Shown here: positions 15,868 to 22,064 of the stretch, one piece after another
Layout of the letters: the number at the start of each line of letters is the position of its first letter
Position numbering within the stretch: the stretch's first letter is position 1
Source: Thermoanaerobaculia bacterium
GTDB lineage: Bacteria; Acidobacteriota; Thermoanaerobaculia; Gp7-AA8
DNA length: 33,504 nt
Direction of reading: 5' to 3'
Assembly (NCBI GenBank): GCA_017883205.1
Contig: JADGNZ010000060.1
Coordinates: forward strand, 1 to 33,504
Program-made: the position numbers and the translations under genes
Notes under the pieces: generated by a model
The model's database searches: none
Told to the model about the DNA's origin: nothing
What the model saw: the letters and a program-made list of their open reading frames with translations, nothing else

Positions 15868-16387
15868 GGCGTTCTCCCTTGAACATCGTGTTGAAGCGGC
15901 CGGCGAGAATCTTCTTGATGCGATGGATCTTCGTAGCCACGTTGCCCGGCGAGATGCCGGTGATCTCGGCGATTCCTGCGGCGTCGGTTCCTTCAAGATA
16001 GAGGAGGATGACCTGCCGCTCGAGCGGATTCAGTTGCTGGATGAATTCGCGGAGGCGTCCGAGCGACTGCTGAAGTCCGAACGCGCCCTCGGAATCACCA
16101 TCACCGGCCGGCAAATCGTCGATTTCGTCGAGGCTCACCAGCGGCCGCGAACTGAAGCGCCGGTGCCGGACGACATGAGTGGCGGCCACGTTGTGCGCCA
16201 CGCGATAGACCCACGTTCGCAACGAACAGTGGCCGGCGAACACTTCGAAGCTCCGCCAGATGGCGAGATGGATGTCCTGGAGCAGATCGAGACGCTTGTC
16301 GCGATCCGCCTCGTAAGAGCCGGCCAGCCGTTCCAGCGCAGCGCCATACACGCCCGCCGCCTCCTGATACAGCACATCCTGCGACAT
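15857..16387 (-). CDS. ECF-type RNA polymerase sigma factor
   Basis: A 176-residue sigma-70 family protein. Region 2 spans roughly residues 20-90 (DLLQDIHLAIWRSFEVFAGH, then LRTWVYRVAHNVAATHVVRH), which recognises the -10 element; region 4 lies at about 110-170 (LNPLERQVILLYLEGTDAAG, then ISPGNVATKIHRIKKIL), a helix-turn-helix for the -35 element. There is no region 1.1 or 3, as expected for ECF factors. It heads a three-gene operon with a membrane protein and a secreted hydrolase. A TGTAAG-16-CGACTA promoter upstream looks like its own ECF target, implying autoregulation. Confidence 0.92.
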   Translation of the reverse strand: MSQDVLYQEAAGVYGAALERLAGSYEADRDKRLDLLQDIHLAIWRSFEVFAGHCSLRTWVYRVAHNVAATHVVRHRRFSSRPLVSLDEIDDLPAGDGDSEGAFGLQQSLGRLREFIQQLNPLERQVILLYLEGTDAAGIAEITGISPGNVATKIHRIKKILAGRFNTMFKGERHGQ

Positions 16388-16412
16388 CCGCTAAGTGTCC
16401 CTCCGAATGAGG

Positions 16413-16440
16413 TAGTCGATGGCGGAGGGTGTTTCTTACA
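16413..16440 (-). promoter_or_regulatory. Candidate ECF-type autoregulated promoter
   Basis: On the minus strand TGTAAG (16440-16435) and CGACTA (16418-16413) are separated by 16 bases, about 25 bases before the sigma ATG. The spacing and the GTAAG/CGACTA pair fit an ECF-type promoter. A GGAGGG ribosome site lies further down, 11 bases before the ATG. Confidence 0.55.
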
Positions 16441-16445
16441 GGTCG

Positions 16446-16510
16446 TTCTTCGCGTCTTCGCGTCTTCGCGTGAGTGCCGGGAATCACGCTAAGGCGCGAA
16501 GACGCGAAGG
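16446..16510. repeat. CTTCGCGT-type inverted repeat
   Basis: TTCGCGTCTTCGCGTCTTCG and right arm GGCGCGAAGACGCGAAGG around GAGTGCCGGGAATCACG. Same family as 13453-13545. It separates the family P terminator from the sigma promoter. Confidence 0.8.
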
Positions 16511-16513
16511 AGA

Positions 16514-16556
16514 AAGAAAAATTGCCGCCCCTCGGGGGTCCAGGCCGAGGGGCGGC
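16514..16556 (-). terminator. Intrinsic terminator of family P copy 2
   Basis: Minus strand: GCCGCCCCTCGG and CCGAGGGGCGGC pair as a 12-bp stem (16524-16556) and are followed by AATTTTTC. It lies 35 bases after the stop of the 16591-17370 gene. Clear stem plus T-run. Confidence 0.85.
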
Positions 16557-16590
16557 GTCTGCCATCTAGTTTGGCAACGAAGGCGAAACC

Positions 16591-17370
16591 CTAATCCTTC
16601 GTTGCTCGGTCCAACGCCTCGTTGAAGCTATCGGAATACTCATCCTCGCCAACTTCCTCGCGGGGAACCAGATTCGGAGCGAGGAAAGCTCGAGCGCCGG
16701 GCGGCAACTGCGTGGGTGGCGGAGCCGGTGCCCCCGCTTTCGGCTTGCGGTGATTGAGCACCTTCTTCACCACGTGCGACATCGCGTCGACATACGGAAT
16801 GAGAGCGGCGGCATCGGGACGTTTGACGTACGACTTGCCCCACGAGTAGAAATCGAGAGCCTGCGACCCCGCCTCGGCCGCGCCGTTGTTGACGGTGAAC
16901 TGCAGCCCATCGGTCAGTGCGGTGAGGCGCTGGATCACCGGTAGAAACGCGTTCTGCCTGCGGATGGCCAATTGGTTGGCCTCGATGTCGAACAGGTTCC
17001 GCTGGGCGGCCGGCGGGAATGACATGCACGCGGCGATGGTCGGCACGACCAGCTCGGGAGCGAAGCGGGCCATCGCCGCCACGCGGCGGACGTCGCGCGG
17101 ATCGTGATGCTGGAAGTCGGGGATCTGCGCCTGGAACTGATCGATCATGGCGATGAACGATGCCGCCAGATCCTCGGGCGTGGTCTCAGGCCCGGGCGTG
17201 GTTGGAACACCCGCGGCAGCGACATCGGCGCCGCTGGCCCGTTTGGCGCGTTTGCCCTTCGCTGCAGGATGGGCCGATGCGCCACGTTTACCGGTGGGCG
17301 CGCTGCTGCGAACGCGCTTGCCGGAGGGTTGAGGGGTACTGCTGCTGCTACCGCTACGGTTCTTCTGCAT
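16591..17370 (-). CDS. Family P hypothetical protein, copy 2
   Basis: A 259-residue protein of unknown function. Residues 1-50 form a Lys/Arg/Ser/Ala-rich tail (GKRVRSSAPTGKRGASAHPA, KGKRAKRA), reminiscent of histone H1-like tails, then a helical domain with IPDFQHHDPRDVRRVAAMAR, NLFDIEANQLA and DAMSHVVKKVLNHRKP, a Pro-rich linker, LPPGARAFLAPNLV, and an acidic end (EDEYSDSFNEALDRATKD). Copies 1 and 3 share this order. A nucleoid or nucleic-acid role is suggested only by the basic tail. Start 17370 is fixed by GGAGGTGAG; a longer in-frame start lacks this. It has its own terminator and is divergent from the array region, so it is its own unit. Confidence 0.88.
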   Translation of the reverse strand: MQKNRSGSSSSTPQPSGKRVRSSAPTGKRGASAHPAAKGKRAKRASGADVAAAGVPTTPGPETTPEDLAASFIAMIDQFQAQIPDFQHHDPRDVRRVAAMARFAPELVVPTIAACMSFPPAAQRNLFDIEANQLAIRRQNAFLPVIQRLTALTDGLQFTVNNGAAEAGSQALDFYSWGKSYVKRPDAAALIPYVDAMSHVVKKVLNHRKPKAGAPAPPPTQLPPGARAFLAPNLVPREEVGEDEYSDSFNEALDRATKD

Positions 17371-17380
17371 TCTCACCTCC
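17371..17380 (-). promoter_or_regulatory. Strong ribosome binding site of family P copy 2
   Basis: GGAGGTGAGA directly before ATG 17370 decides the start. Confidence 0.85.
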
Positions 17381-17384
17381 ACAT

Positions 17385-17407
17385 CCACGCGCATGATCCG
17401 CGCGTGG
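17385..17407. promoter_or_regulatory. Leader hairpin / inverted repeat of family P copy 2
   Basis: CCACGCGC - 7 bases - GCGCGTGG forms a perfect 8-bp stem four bases upstream of the ribosome site. A very similar CACGCG - 7 - CGCGTG lies at the same place before copy 3 (33465-33483). It may be an operator or an mRNA structure. Confidence 0.6.
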
Positions 17408-17649
17408 GGTTGCCACTCCGTCCACATCTACTTCGAGGTACTGGCCGTCAGCCACGCGCTGCCGGCCGGAAACTGCTGGTACTAGAAGGTGAGACGCATG
17501 AGAACGGCAGAGGTTACTTTTGGGGTTCCGGGTTTCGGGGCTGTGGGCCTGCCGGCTGGCCAGGCGATGGGGTCACCTCCGACCCGCCCGGCGAGGGCGT
17601 GCGCGCTCCGGCCGGCCCGTATCCTCTTGCTGCCAAAGGAGTTGGGCGA

Positions 17650-17990
17650 TGATGCCAACAAGTTTCTTGTTGCCGTCAACAAGATCGGTGTTGGCGTCAA
17701 CAAATATTTTGGTGGGCTCAACAAATTTTTGTTGGCGTCAACAAAACTTGTGTTGAGGTCAACAAACTTTGTGTTGAGCTCAACAAATCTTTTGATGGCG
17801 GCAACAAACTTTTTGTTGACCTCAACAAACTTTTTGATGGCGTCAACAAACTTTTTGTTGGCGTCAACAAACTTTGTGTTGAGCTCAACAAGTTGTTTGA
17901 TGGCGTCAACAAAACTATTGATGGCGTCAACAAAACTTTTGATGCGGTCAACAAGTTTTTTGTTGAGCTCAACAAAATTTTTGTTGACAC
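17650..17990. repeat. Array of sixteen 21-bp palindromic units
   Basis: CAACAA recurs at 17656, 17677, 17698, 17719, 17739, 17760, 17781, 17802, 17823, 17844, 17865, 17886, 17907, 17928, 17949 and 17970: spacing 21 every time except one step of 20. The unit is CAACAAACTTTTTGTTG plus four variable bases. Two symmetry centres alternate, CAACAAA/TTTGTTG and GTTGAGCTCAAC (perfect at 17773, 17878 and 17962). The longest palindrome is TTTTGTTGAGCTCAACAAAA at 17958-17977. The array is AT-rich in a GC-rich window. Units differ by a few bases, so it is not a recent slippage product. 21 bp is two helical turns, so all centres face the same side of the DNA. Confidence 0.93.
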
Positions 17991-18138
17991 CATGGTGGAT
18001 TGGTTTCGTAAAGCAACTGATTTTGGAATAAAAACGCTCAAAACGAGGCGGTTTGCCTCAGCGGCGTGCTCGTTTATTCCCGGTGGGGGTGATTCCTCGC
18101 TGCTCCCGCCGGCGGGACGCCGCCAAGCCAGCCGGCGA

Positions 18139-18196
18139 GGACGCCAGCGTTCCATCCGCTCGTGGCGTGCATTGTGCCGGCGGAACGCTGGCGTCC
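18139..18196. repeat. 15-bp inverted repeat of the GGCGGGACGCC type
   Basis: GGACGCCAGCGTTCC (18139-18153) and its exact complement GGAACGCTGGCGTCC (18182-18196) around 28 bases, flanked by CCGGCGG stretches. A dispersed palindromic element between the array and trmB. Confidence 0.75.
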
Positions 18197-18247
18197 CGCC
18201 GCCTACTTCGCGGCTCGGCGGCTCAGCATGACACCGCGGGCAAGTGT

Positions 18248-18312
18248 GATCTGTTCTCTGATCTCTTGTCTCTGATCTCTGCTTCCCCACTCCCTACCCC
18301 CCACCCCCCGCC
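18248..18312. repeat. GATCAGAGA and GGGGTGGGG repeats at the trmB 3' end
   Basis: In trmB sense, TAGGGAGTGGGGAAG continues the stop codon, then CAGAGATCAGAGACAAGAGA and TCAGAGAACAGATC follow. The G-rich part also encodes the last trmB residues (RAGGGG). Confidence 0.55.
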
Positions 18313-18917
18313 CTCACAAACCGAACCTCGAAGATCGGCCGGCCTTCCTCCCGATACTTCGCTTCGTAATTCGTTCGCGGCGGATCGCCGACGCCCGGCA
18401 CGCGGCGCTCGCTCGGGAAGAACTGCTCGATCACCGGCGCGGCTGCTTCGTAGTAGTCGCGGTGGTCGGTGACGAAGATTCCGCTCCCTCCTGGCACCAG
18501 CACCCGTCGCATCTCCCCAAGCGCCTCGGCGCGGATGATGCGGCGCTTCTGTTCGCGCTTCCGAGGCCATGGGTCGGGGAAGTAGATGTGGATCTCATCG
18601 ATCGACCCGTCGGGAAGCATGTCGCGCAGGACGAGAAAGGCGTCGTGGTTGATGAGGCGGACGTTGGTCAGACCACGCTTGATGACGCGGTCGCGGATGA
18701 CGCGGTGGTAGTGCAGCGACTTCTCGACGCCGATGTAGTTGACGTCCGGATGCTCGATCGCGCCGGAGATGAGAAAGCGTCCCTTGCCCGAGCCGATCTC
18801 GAGGACGACGCGATTGCGGTTGCCGAACATGGCCGCGACATCGAGGCGTACGAAACCGCTCTCGCGCGGGTCGATGACGAAGTCAGAAGCGTTCACGGCG
18901 GCATCATACGCAAGCAA
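18294..18917 (-). CDS. trmB: tRNA (guanine-N7)-methyltransferase
   Basis: A 207-residue Rossmann-fold methyltransferase that makes m7G46 in tRNA variable loops. Visible motifs: VVLEIGSGKGRFLI (SAM binding, residues ~38-51), IHIYFPDPWPRKREQKRR (catalytic and tRNA-contacting signature) and TNYEAKYREEGRPIFEVRF near the end. Start TTG 18917 has AAGGA nine bases upstream; an in-frame GTG at 18896 is the alternative. The C-terminal RAGGGG comes from a G-rich repeat that runs into the stop codon. Divergent from the ECF sigma gene at 18980, 62 bp away. Confidence 0.93.
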   Translation of the reverse strand: MLAYDAAVNASDFVIDPRESGFVRLDVAAMFGNRNRVVLEIGSGKGRFLISGAIEHPDVNYIGVEKSLHYHRVIRDRVIKRGLTNVRLINHDAFLVLRDMLPDGSIDEIHIYFPDPWPRKREQKRRIIRAEALGEMRRVLVPGGSGIFVTDHRDYYEAAAPVIEQFFPSERRVPGVGDPPRTNYEAKYREEGRPIFEVRFVRAGGGG

Positions 18918-18979
18918 CGTATCCGGTCCTTTCGTCCATCTTTGCAGCGTGCTATCGTTTCATTCATCCCGTCCTAAAG

Positions 18980-19570
18980 ATGATTCCCCCTGCACCCACT
19001 GACACGCTCTTCGAGTCTCTGCCGGCGCTCGTTCGAGCGGAGACTGATCCTCCTCCCGGCATCGACGACGATGAGTTCGTACAAGTCTACGAAGAGAACT
19101 TCGGTCTGCTGGTATCGCTCGCCGTCCGCAAGTTTCAGGTGCCGTTCGGCGACGCCGAGGGGCTGGCGCACGAGGTCTTCCTCTCGTATCTGAAACGGCG
19201 GAAGGAGATTCGCGAGCTGCACAAATGGCTGATCGGCGCGATCTGCAACGCCAGCCGCCACTACTGGCGCAAGCACGATCGAAGCATCGATCAACTCGAC
19301 GACGAATCTTCGTCGATTCAGGTCGACCCGGTCTCGGCGCACGTGGTGGAGTGGCTCACAGCGCGCATTGCCGCCGGCGAAGCGCTCGCCGTCCTCTCGC
19401 CGCGCTACCAGCACATCCTGCGTCTCCGCTATTACGAGGGGTACAGCATTCCGGAGATCGCCGAGGAGTTGGGCGTCACGGCGAAGTACGCGCAGAAGCT
19501 GGTGATCAAGATCCTGCGCCGCGCGGAAGCATTCTTCAAAGCTTCGGCCGGCCCGAGGGAGAGAAAATGA
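18980..19570 (+). CDS. ECF-like RNA polymerase sigma factor
   Basis: A 196-residue sigma-70 family protein. Region 2 at about residues 35-95 (EFVQVYEENFGLLVSLAVRK, FGDAEGLAHEVFLSYLKRRK, LHKWLIGAICNASRHYWRKH) and region 4 at about 130-185 (LSPRYQHILRLRYYEGYSIP, then EELGVTAKYAQKLVIKILRR). The N-terminal ~28 residues are an extra Pro-rich tail. Its TGA overlaps the ATG of the TPR protein (ATGA), so the two are translated together; the partner's N-terminal zinc motif suggests it controls this sigma. No clear Shine-Dalgarno site before 18980. Distinct from the other ECF factor at 15857-16387. Confidence 0.88.
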   Translation: MIPPAPTDTLFESLPALVRAETDPPPGIDDDEFVQVYEENFGLLVSLAVRKFQVPFGDAEGLAHEVFLSYLKRRKEIRELHKWLIGAICNASRHYWRKHDRSIDQLDDESSSIQVDPVSAHVVEWLTARIAAGEALAVLSPRYQHILRLRYYEGYSIPEIAEELGVTAKYAQKLVIKILRRAEAFFKASAGPRERK

Positions 19571-20802
19571 AGCACGCCGACGATCTGGATCATCTCGCCG
19601 GGTGTGCACGATGCCGGCAGCGTTTCGCCGGCAAGAGCCTCCCAACCGACAGCGGCGAGCGCCTGGCCCGCAAGCGTGAGTTCGCCGCGGCCGCCGTGCG
19701 TCTCGAGCGCGAGCGCAACGATGCCGTGGATGTCGTGGCGCGCCATCTGCGCGAAACGCCAGCCGAGGAGTGGCCGCGCCTCGCCGATCTGCCCGCGCTG
19801 CGCAACAACGCAGCGTTGGAACAGATGAGCGAGGAGGTGCGCAAGCGCCTGCACCGCCGCCCGACGGAAGCGCTGACGATCGCGCAGCTCTCCACTGCCG
19901 TCGCGGCGTTGATTCCGGACGGTCTCTATCCGCCGCTAGTGCTCGCACAGGTGCGCGCCAACGCCTGGAAGGACCGGGCCAGCGCCCTTCGGTACCTGGC
20001 TCGATACGACGAGGCTCTCGATGCAGCGTCGCGCGGCGAGGAGTACCTGACCCCGTTCGCTGCCGTCGAACATGATCGCGCCATCGTCCGGATGGTGAAG
20101 GGGATGGTGCTCTTCCAGAGCGGACGCTTCGAGGAAGCGGGACCGATACTGGCCGAGTGTCGCCGCGTGTTCGCGGAGCACCATGATCACCGGCGTCACG
20201 TGCATTCCGGCATTGCCGAGGCGAACGTGCTTTATGAGACGTCCCGGTACGCGGAGGCAAGCCTTGTCTACGGCGCCGTTCTCGACGATGCCATTGTCAC
20301 CGGCGACCTCGAGTCGCAAGCGAGCATTCACAACAATCTCGGCTACTGCATGACGCACCTCGGCGAATACGACCGCGCGAACATTCACTTCTCGGAAGCG
20401 ATCGCGAAGTTCACCGATCTCGGTTTCACGGCCGAGGTTCCGCGCACCGAGCGTGGTGCCGGTCTCATTCTGGTCGGCCGCGGCCAGATCGCCAGCGGAC
20501 TCGCTCATCTTCGCGCTGCACGCCGCGATTTCGCCGCCGCCGGAATGGTCGAAGAGGCAGGACTCTGCGCCCTGAATATCGCCGCGGTGTTGGTCGACCG
20601 AGGCGAAGGCGCGGAAGCCCGAGCGCTCACGCAGAACGTCATCGACGAATTCACTGCTGCGGGACTCGACGAGCGCGCTATCGCTGCCGTCGTTCGTCTG
20701 CGCGATGCCATCGACGTGGACGGTGCGACGGCCGAGACCGTGCGCAACGTCCACGCCTTTGTCGAAAGCCTTCGCGAAGATGTCTGCTGCGTGACGAACT
20801 AG
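19567..20802 (+). CDS. TPR protein with ZAS zinc motif, candidate soluble anti-sigma factor
   Basis: A 411-residue protein. Residues 9-16 read H-L-A-G-C-A-R-C, the Hx3CxxC motif of zinc-containing anti-sigma (ZAS) domains. After a charged helical stretch (~residues 25-90) come TPR-like helix pairs to the end (DRASALRYLARYDEALDAAS, VKGMVLFQSGRFEEAGPILA, ASIHNNLGYCMTHLGEYDRA and so on). No membrane helix is evident, so it should be cytosolic, unlike many ZAS proteins. By position (ATGA overlap with the sigma gene) it is likely the regulator of that sigma, with the TPR part sensing a protein or peptide. It is bounded by a plausible intrinsic terminator at 21006-21030. Confidence 0.85.
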   Translation: MKHADDLDHLAGCARCRQRFAGKSLPTDSGERLARKREFAAAAVRLERERNDAVDVVARHLRETPAEEWPRLADLPALRNNAALEQMSEEVRKRLHRRPTEALTIAQLSTAVAALIPDGLYPPLVLAQVRANAWKDRASALRYLARYDEALDAASRGEEYLTPFAAVEHDRAIVRMVKGMVLFQSGRFEEAGPILAECRRVFAEHHDHRRHVHSGIAEANVLYETSRYAEASLVYGAVLDDAIVTGDLESQASIHNNLGYCMTHLGEYDRANIHFSEAIAKFTDLGFTAEVPRTERGAGLILVGRGQIASGLAHLRAARRDFAAAGMVEEAGLCALNIAAVLVDRGEGAEARALTQNVIDEFTAAGLDERAIAAVVRLRDAIDVDGATAETVRNVHAFVESLREDVCCVTN

Positions 20803-20809
20803 TCCCGGC

Positions 20810-20989
20810 TCACGGATGCGGCCACGACAAGTCGCCCGAATCCAGCCCGATCACATGCCGGATGATCCTGACGATCTTCGTTCCGATGGAGGTTGAGGAG
20901 TCGCCCCTCGACGGAACGGCATAGACATTCGAGGTGGTGAGAGCAACAAGAAGCGAAGCAGTGGCTAGAGCTTTGGATACACGACGCAT
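20810..20989 (-). CDS. Tiny secreted peptide (59 residues)
   Basis: Start ATG 20989 has a strong ribosome site (GGAGGG, five bases upstream). The protein MRRVSKALATASLLVALTTS NVYA has a clear signal peptide with cleavage after VYA, leaving a ~35-residue mature peptide with a basic helix (SIGTKIVRIIRHVIGLD) and the end SGDLSWPHP. No family is recognised. It converges with the TPR gene, 7 bp apart. The combination of signal peptide, ribosome site and length makes coding likely despite its size. The mature part could be a secreted or periplasmic small protein; I cannot say more. Confidence 0.7.
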   Translation of the reverse strand: MRRVSKALATASLLVALTTSNVYAVPSRGDSSTSIGTKIVRIIRHVIGLDSGDLSWPHP

Positions 20990-21005
20990 AATCCCTCCGG
21001 TCAGT

Positions 21006-21030
21006 GCCCGGCCACGCGCCGGGCGTTTTT
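21006..21030 (+). terminator. Intrinsic terminator of the sigma-TPR operon
   Basis: GCCCGGC - 5 bases - GCCGGGC, then GTTTTT. A clear stem with T-run on the plus strand, about 200 bases past the TPR stop. It reads through the small minus-strand gene region. Confidence 0.75.
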
Positions 21031-21127
21031 CAAGGAGGGCACCCTCACCCCTAGCGTGACGGAAACGGCGAAATTGCTACCACCAGCGGTGAGAAATATT
21101 TTGCCCATGGGGGTGAAGAATCATCAA

Positions 21128-21190
21128 CCACAGAGGCACTGAGATCACAGAGATGAATCGATAACCTCTGTGACCTCTGCGCCTCTGTGG
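21128..21190. repeat. CACAGAGG-type inverted repeat
   Basis: CCACAGAGGCACTGAGATCA and its near complement ending GCGCCTCTGTGG form 25-base arms with 22 matches, loop ATGAATCGATAAC. Same architecture as the CGCGGAG and CGCGAAG repeats, with different unit. The gap 20990-21475 holds this, the terminator and the element at 21261-21442, and no gene I can support. Confidence 0.8.
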
Positions 21191-21260
21191 TGATGGGTTT
21201 TGGTTTCCGTCGGAGACAAACTACCCCGCATCTTTCATACCCTTCAGCGACTCCCATGCG

Positions 21261-21442
21261 TCGAGCGCCTTCTCCCCCACGCTTTTTGTGGGGGGAGAAG
21301 GTGGCGAAGCCGGATGAGGGGGCGTTTTGACTCTCGCGGCGACGTTGCGGGCGGGAACTTCATGCCTGCCGCTTGCACGACACCCCTCATCTGCCTTCGG
21401 CACCTTCTCCCCTCGAAAAGCACGAGGGGAGAAGGCGCTCGA
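21261..21442. repeat. MITE-like inverted element with 17-bp terminal repeats
   Basis: TCGAGCGCCTTCTCCCC at 21261-21277 is exactly complementary to 21426-21442. Each end carries its own hairpin (CCTTCTCCCCCAC... at 21268-21301 and CCTTCTCCCCTCG/CGAGGGGAGAAGG at 21403-21435), and the inverted similarity extends inward about 60 bp on each side (GAAGGTGGCGAAGCCGGATG against its complement). The core of ~55 bp is unique. Either two inverted copies of one short repeat or a small transposable-element remnant. The TetR stop lies 34 bp away. Confidence 0.75.
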
Positions 21443-21475
21443 TCGAGAGGTTGAGGCGAAAAAGGTTGAAGCGCG

Positions 21476-21916
21476 CTACCCAAGAAGGCGGCGAAAGAGA
21501 ATGCTGCCGAGGATTGCCGCGGCGGTCTCATCGTCCGCGCCGCGGCGGTAAGGCTCGATCAGCGCGACGACGATTGCGCGCGTTTCATCATTTTCCTGCG
21601 CTTCGCCGATGAGAGAAGCGACAACACCGCCGAGTGGACCGTTCATCAACTCCTCGAATGCTCGCTCTGCGCTTTCGCGATCGGGGAGGTTTGCCGGAGG
21701 TGGGACTTCGCGGCGAATGATCTCGGCGGCGAGCGCTGCTTTCGATGGCCAGCGGCGATAGATCGATGTCTTCGCGGTGCCAGCGCGGCGTGCCACTTCG
21801 TCGAGGCCGAGGGCGCGATAGCCGCCTTCGCTTAGGAGAGCTCGCGCCGCCTCGACGATCTTCGCATCGGCCTCGGTGCGTCGTGGCCGGCCGCGTCCAC
21901 GAGTGGGTGGGTTCAT
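21476..21916 (-). CDS. Short TetR-family regulator, probably C-terminally eroded
   Basis: A 146-residue protein starting MNPPTRGRGRPRRTEADAK. The TetR DNA-binding domain is intact at residues ~15-62 (ARALLSEGGYRALGLDEVAR, then RAGTAKTSIYRRWPSKAALA). The ligand-binding part is shorter than the usual ~190-residue total and stops at AILGSILFRRLLG, where family members continue. A repeat element begins 34 bp downstream, so the tail may have been replaced. Start 21916 is preferred over longer in-frame starts; it lacks a ribosome site but TAATAT ends seven bases before it, suggesting a leaderless message. The ligand and target are unknown; ftsK lies upstream on the same strand. Confidence 0.78.
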   Translation of the reverse strand: MNPPTRGRGRPRRTEADAKIVEAARALLSEGGYRALGLDEVARRAGTAKTSIYRRWPSKAALAAEIIRREVPPPANLPDRESAERAFEELMNGPLGGVVASLIGEAQENDETRAIVVALIEPYRRGADDETAAAILGSILFRRLLG

Positions 21917-21923
21917 CGGTTGG

Positions 21924-21929
21924 ATATTA
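21924..21929 (-). promoter_or_regulatory. Putative -10 box of the TetR gene (leaderless type)
   Basis: TAATAT on the minus strand seven bases before ATG 21916. No clear -35. Confidence 0.4.
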
Positions 21930-21937
21930 GACGAGAG

Positions 21938-22062
21938 TCGCCGGCGAGCCGCCGGCGGTACAGCCGCCGGGCCGGCGGCGCTACACATCGCTCCGACCGC
22001 CGACTCCTGACACCCCGATTCATCTCCCACACCCCACACCCCACCCCCGACTCCCCACACCC
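21938..22062. repeat. GCCGGCGG palindromes and GGGGTGTGGGG repeat after ftsK
   Basis: 21938-21984 is built of CCGGCGAGCCGCCGGCGG and CCGCCGGGCCGGCGG stretches. 21995-22062, in ftsK sense, is GGGGTGTGGGGAGTCGGGGG and related G-runs starting one base after the ftsK TAG. The second belongs to the GGGGGTCGG family. Confidence 0.7.
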
Positions 22063-22064
22063 CG

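Larger units (their letters stand above)
17498..18231 (+). pseudogene. Putative heptad-repeat protein gene, interrupted by a 1-bp deletion
   Basis: ATG 17498 has a good ribosome site (AAGGTGAG, 17486-17493). The frame reads through a Pro/Ala/Arg-rich start to ELGDDANKFLVAVNKIGVGV and on to GGLNKF, then leaves the heptad register where the fourth repeat unit is 20 bp instead of 21. Restoring one base joins it to FVGVNK, VELNKLFDGVNK, VELNKIFVDTMVDWFRKATD and an end at TGA 18229-18231. The heptads (VNKLFDG, VNKLFVG, LNKLFDG) put V/L and L/F on one face and N, K, D, G on the other, as in an amphipathic helix or coiled coil. Read without correction, frame 2 stays open to 18031 as STNFLLA-type heptads. 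Coding is uncertain: the first 45 residues and the last ~60 look non-natural, and the array may be a DNA element. Confidence 0.4.

Noticed and set aside
17650-17990. CRISPR array
   Set aside because: Units are contiguous with no unique spacers, are palindromic throughout, and no cas gene is nearby.
17718-18290. 190-codon minus-strand open frame through the array (STKSLLTP heptads)
   Set aside because: Any frame of a 21-bp unit stays open; its N-terminal part runs through unrelated repeats, and no ribosome site is seen.
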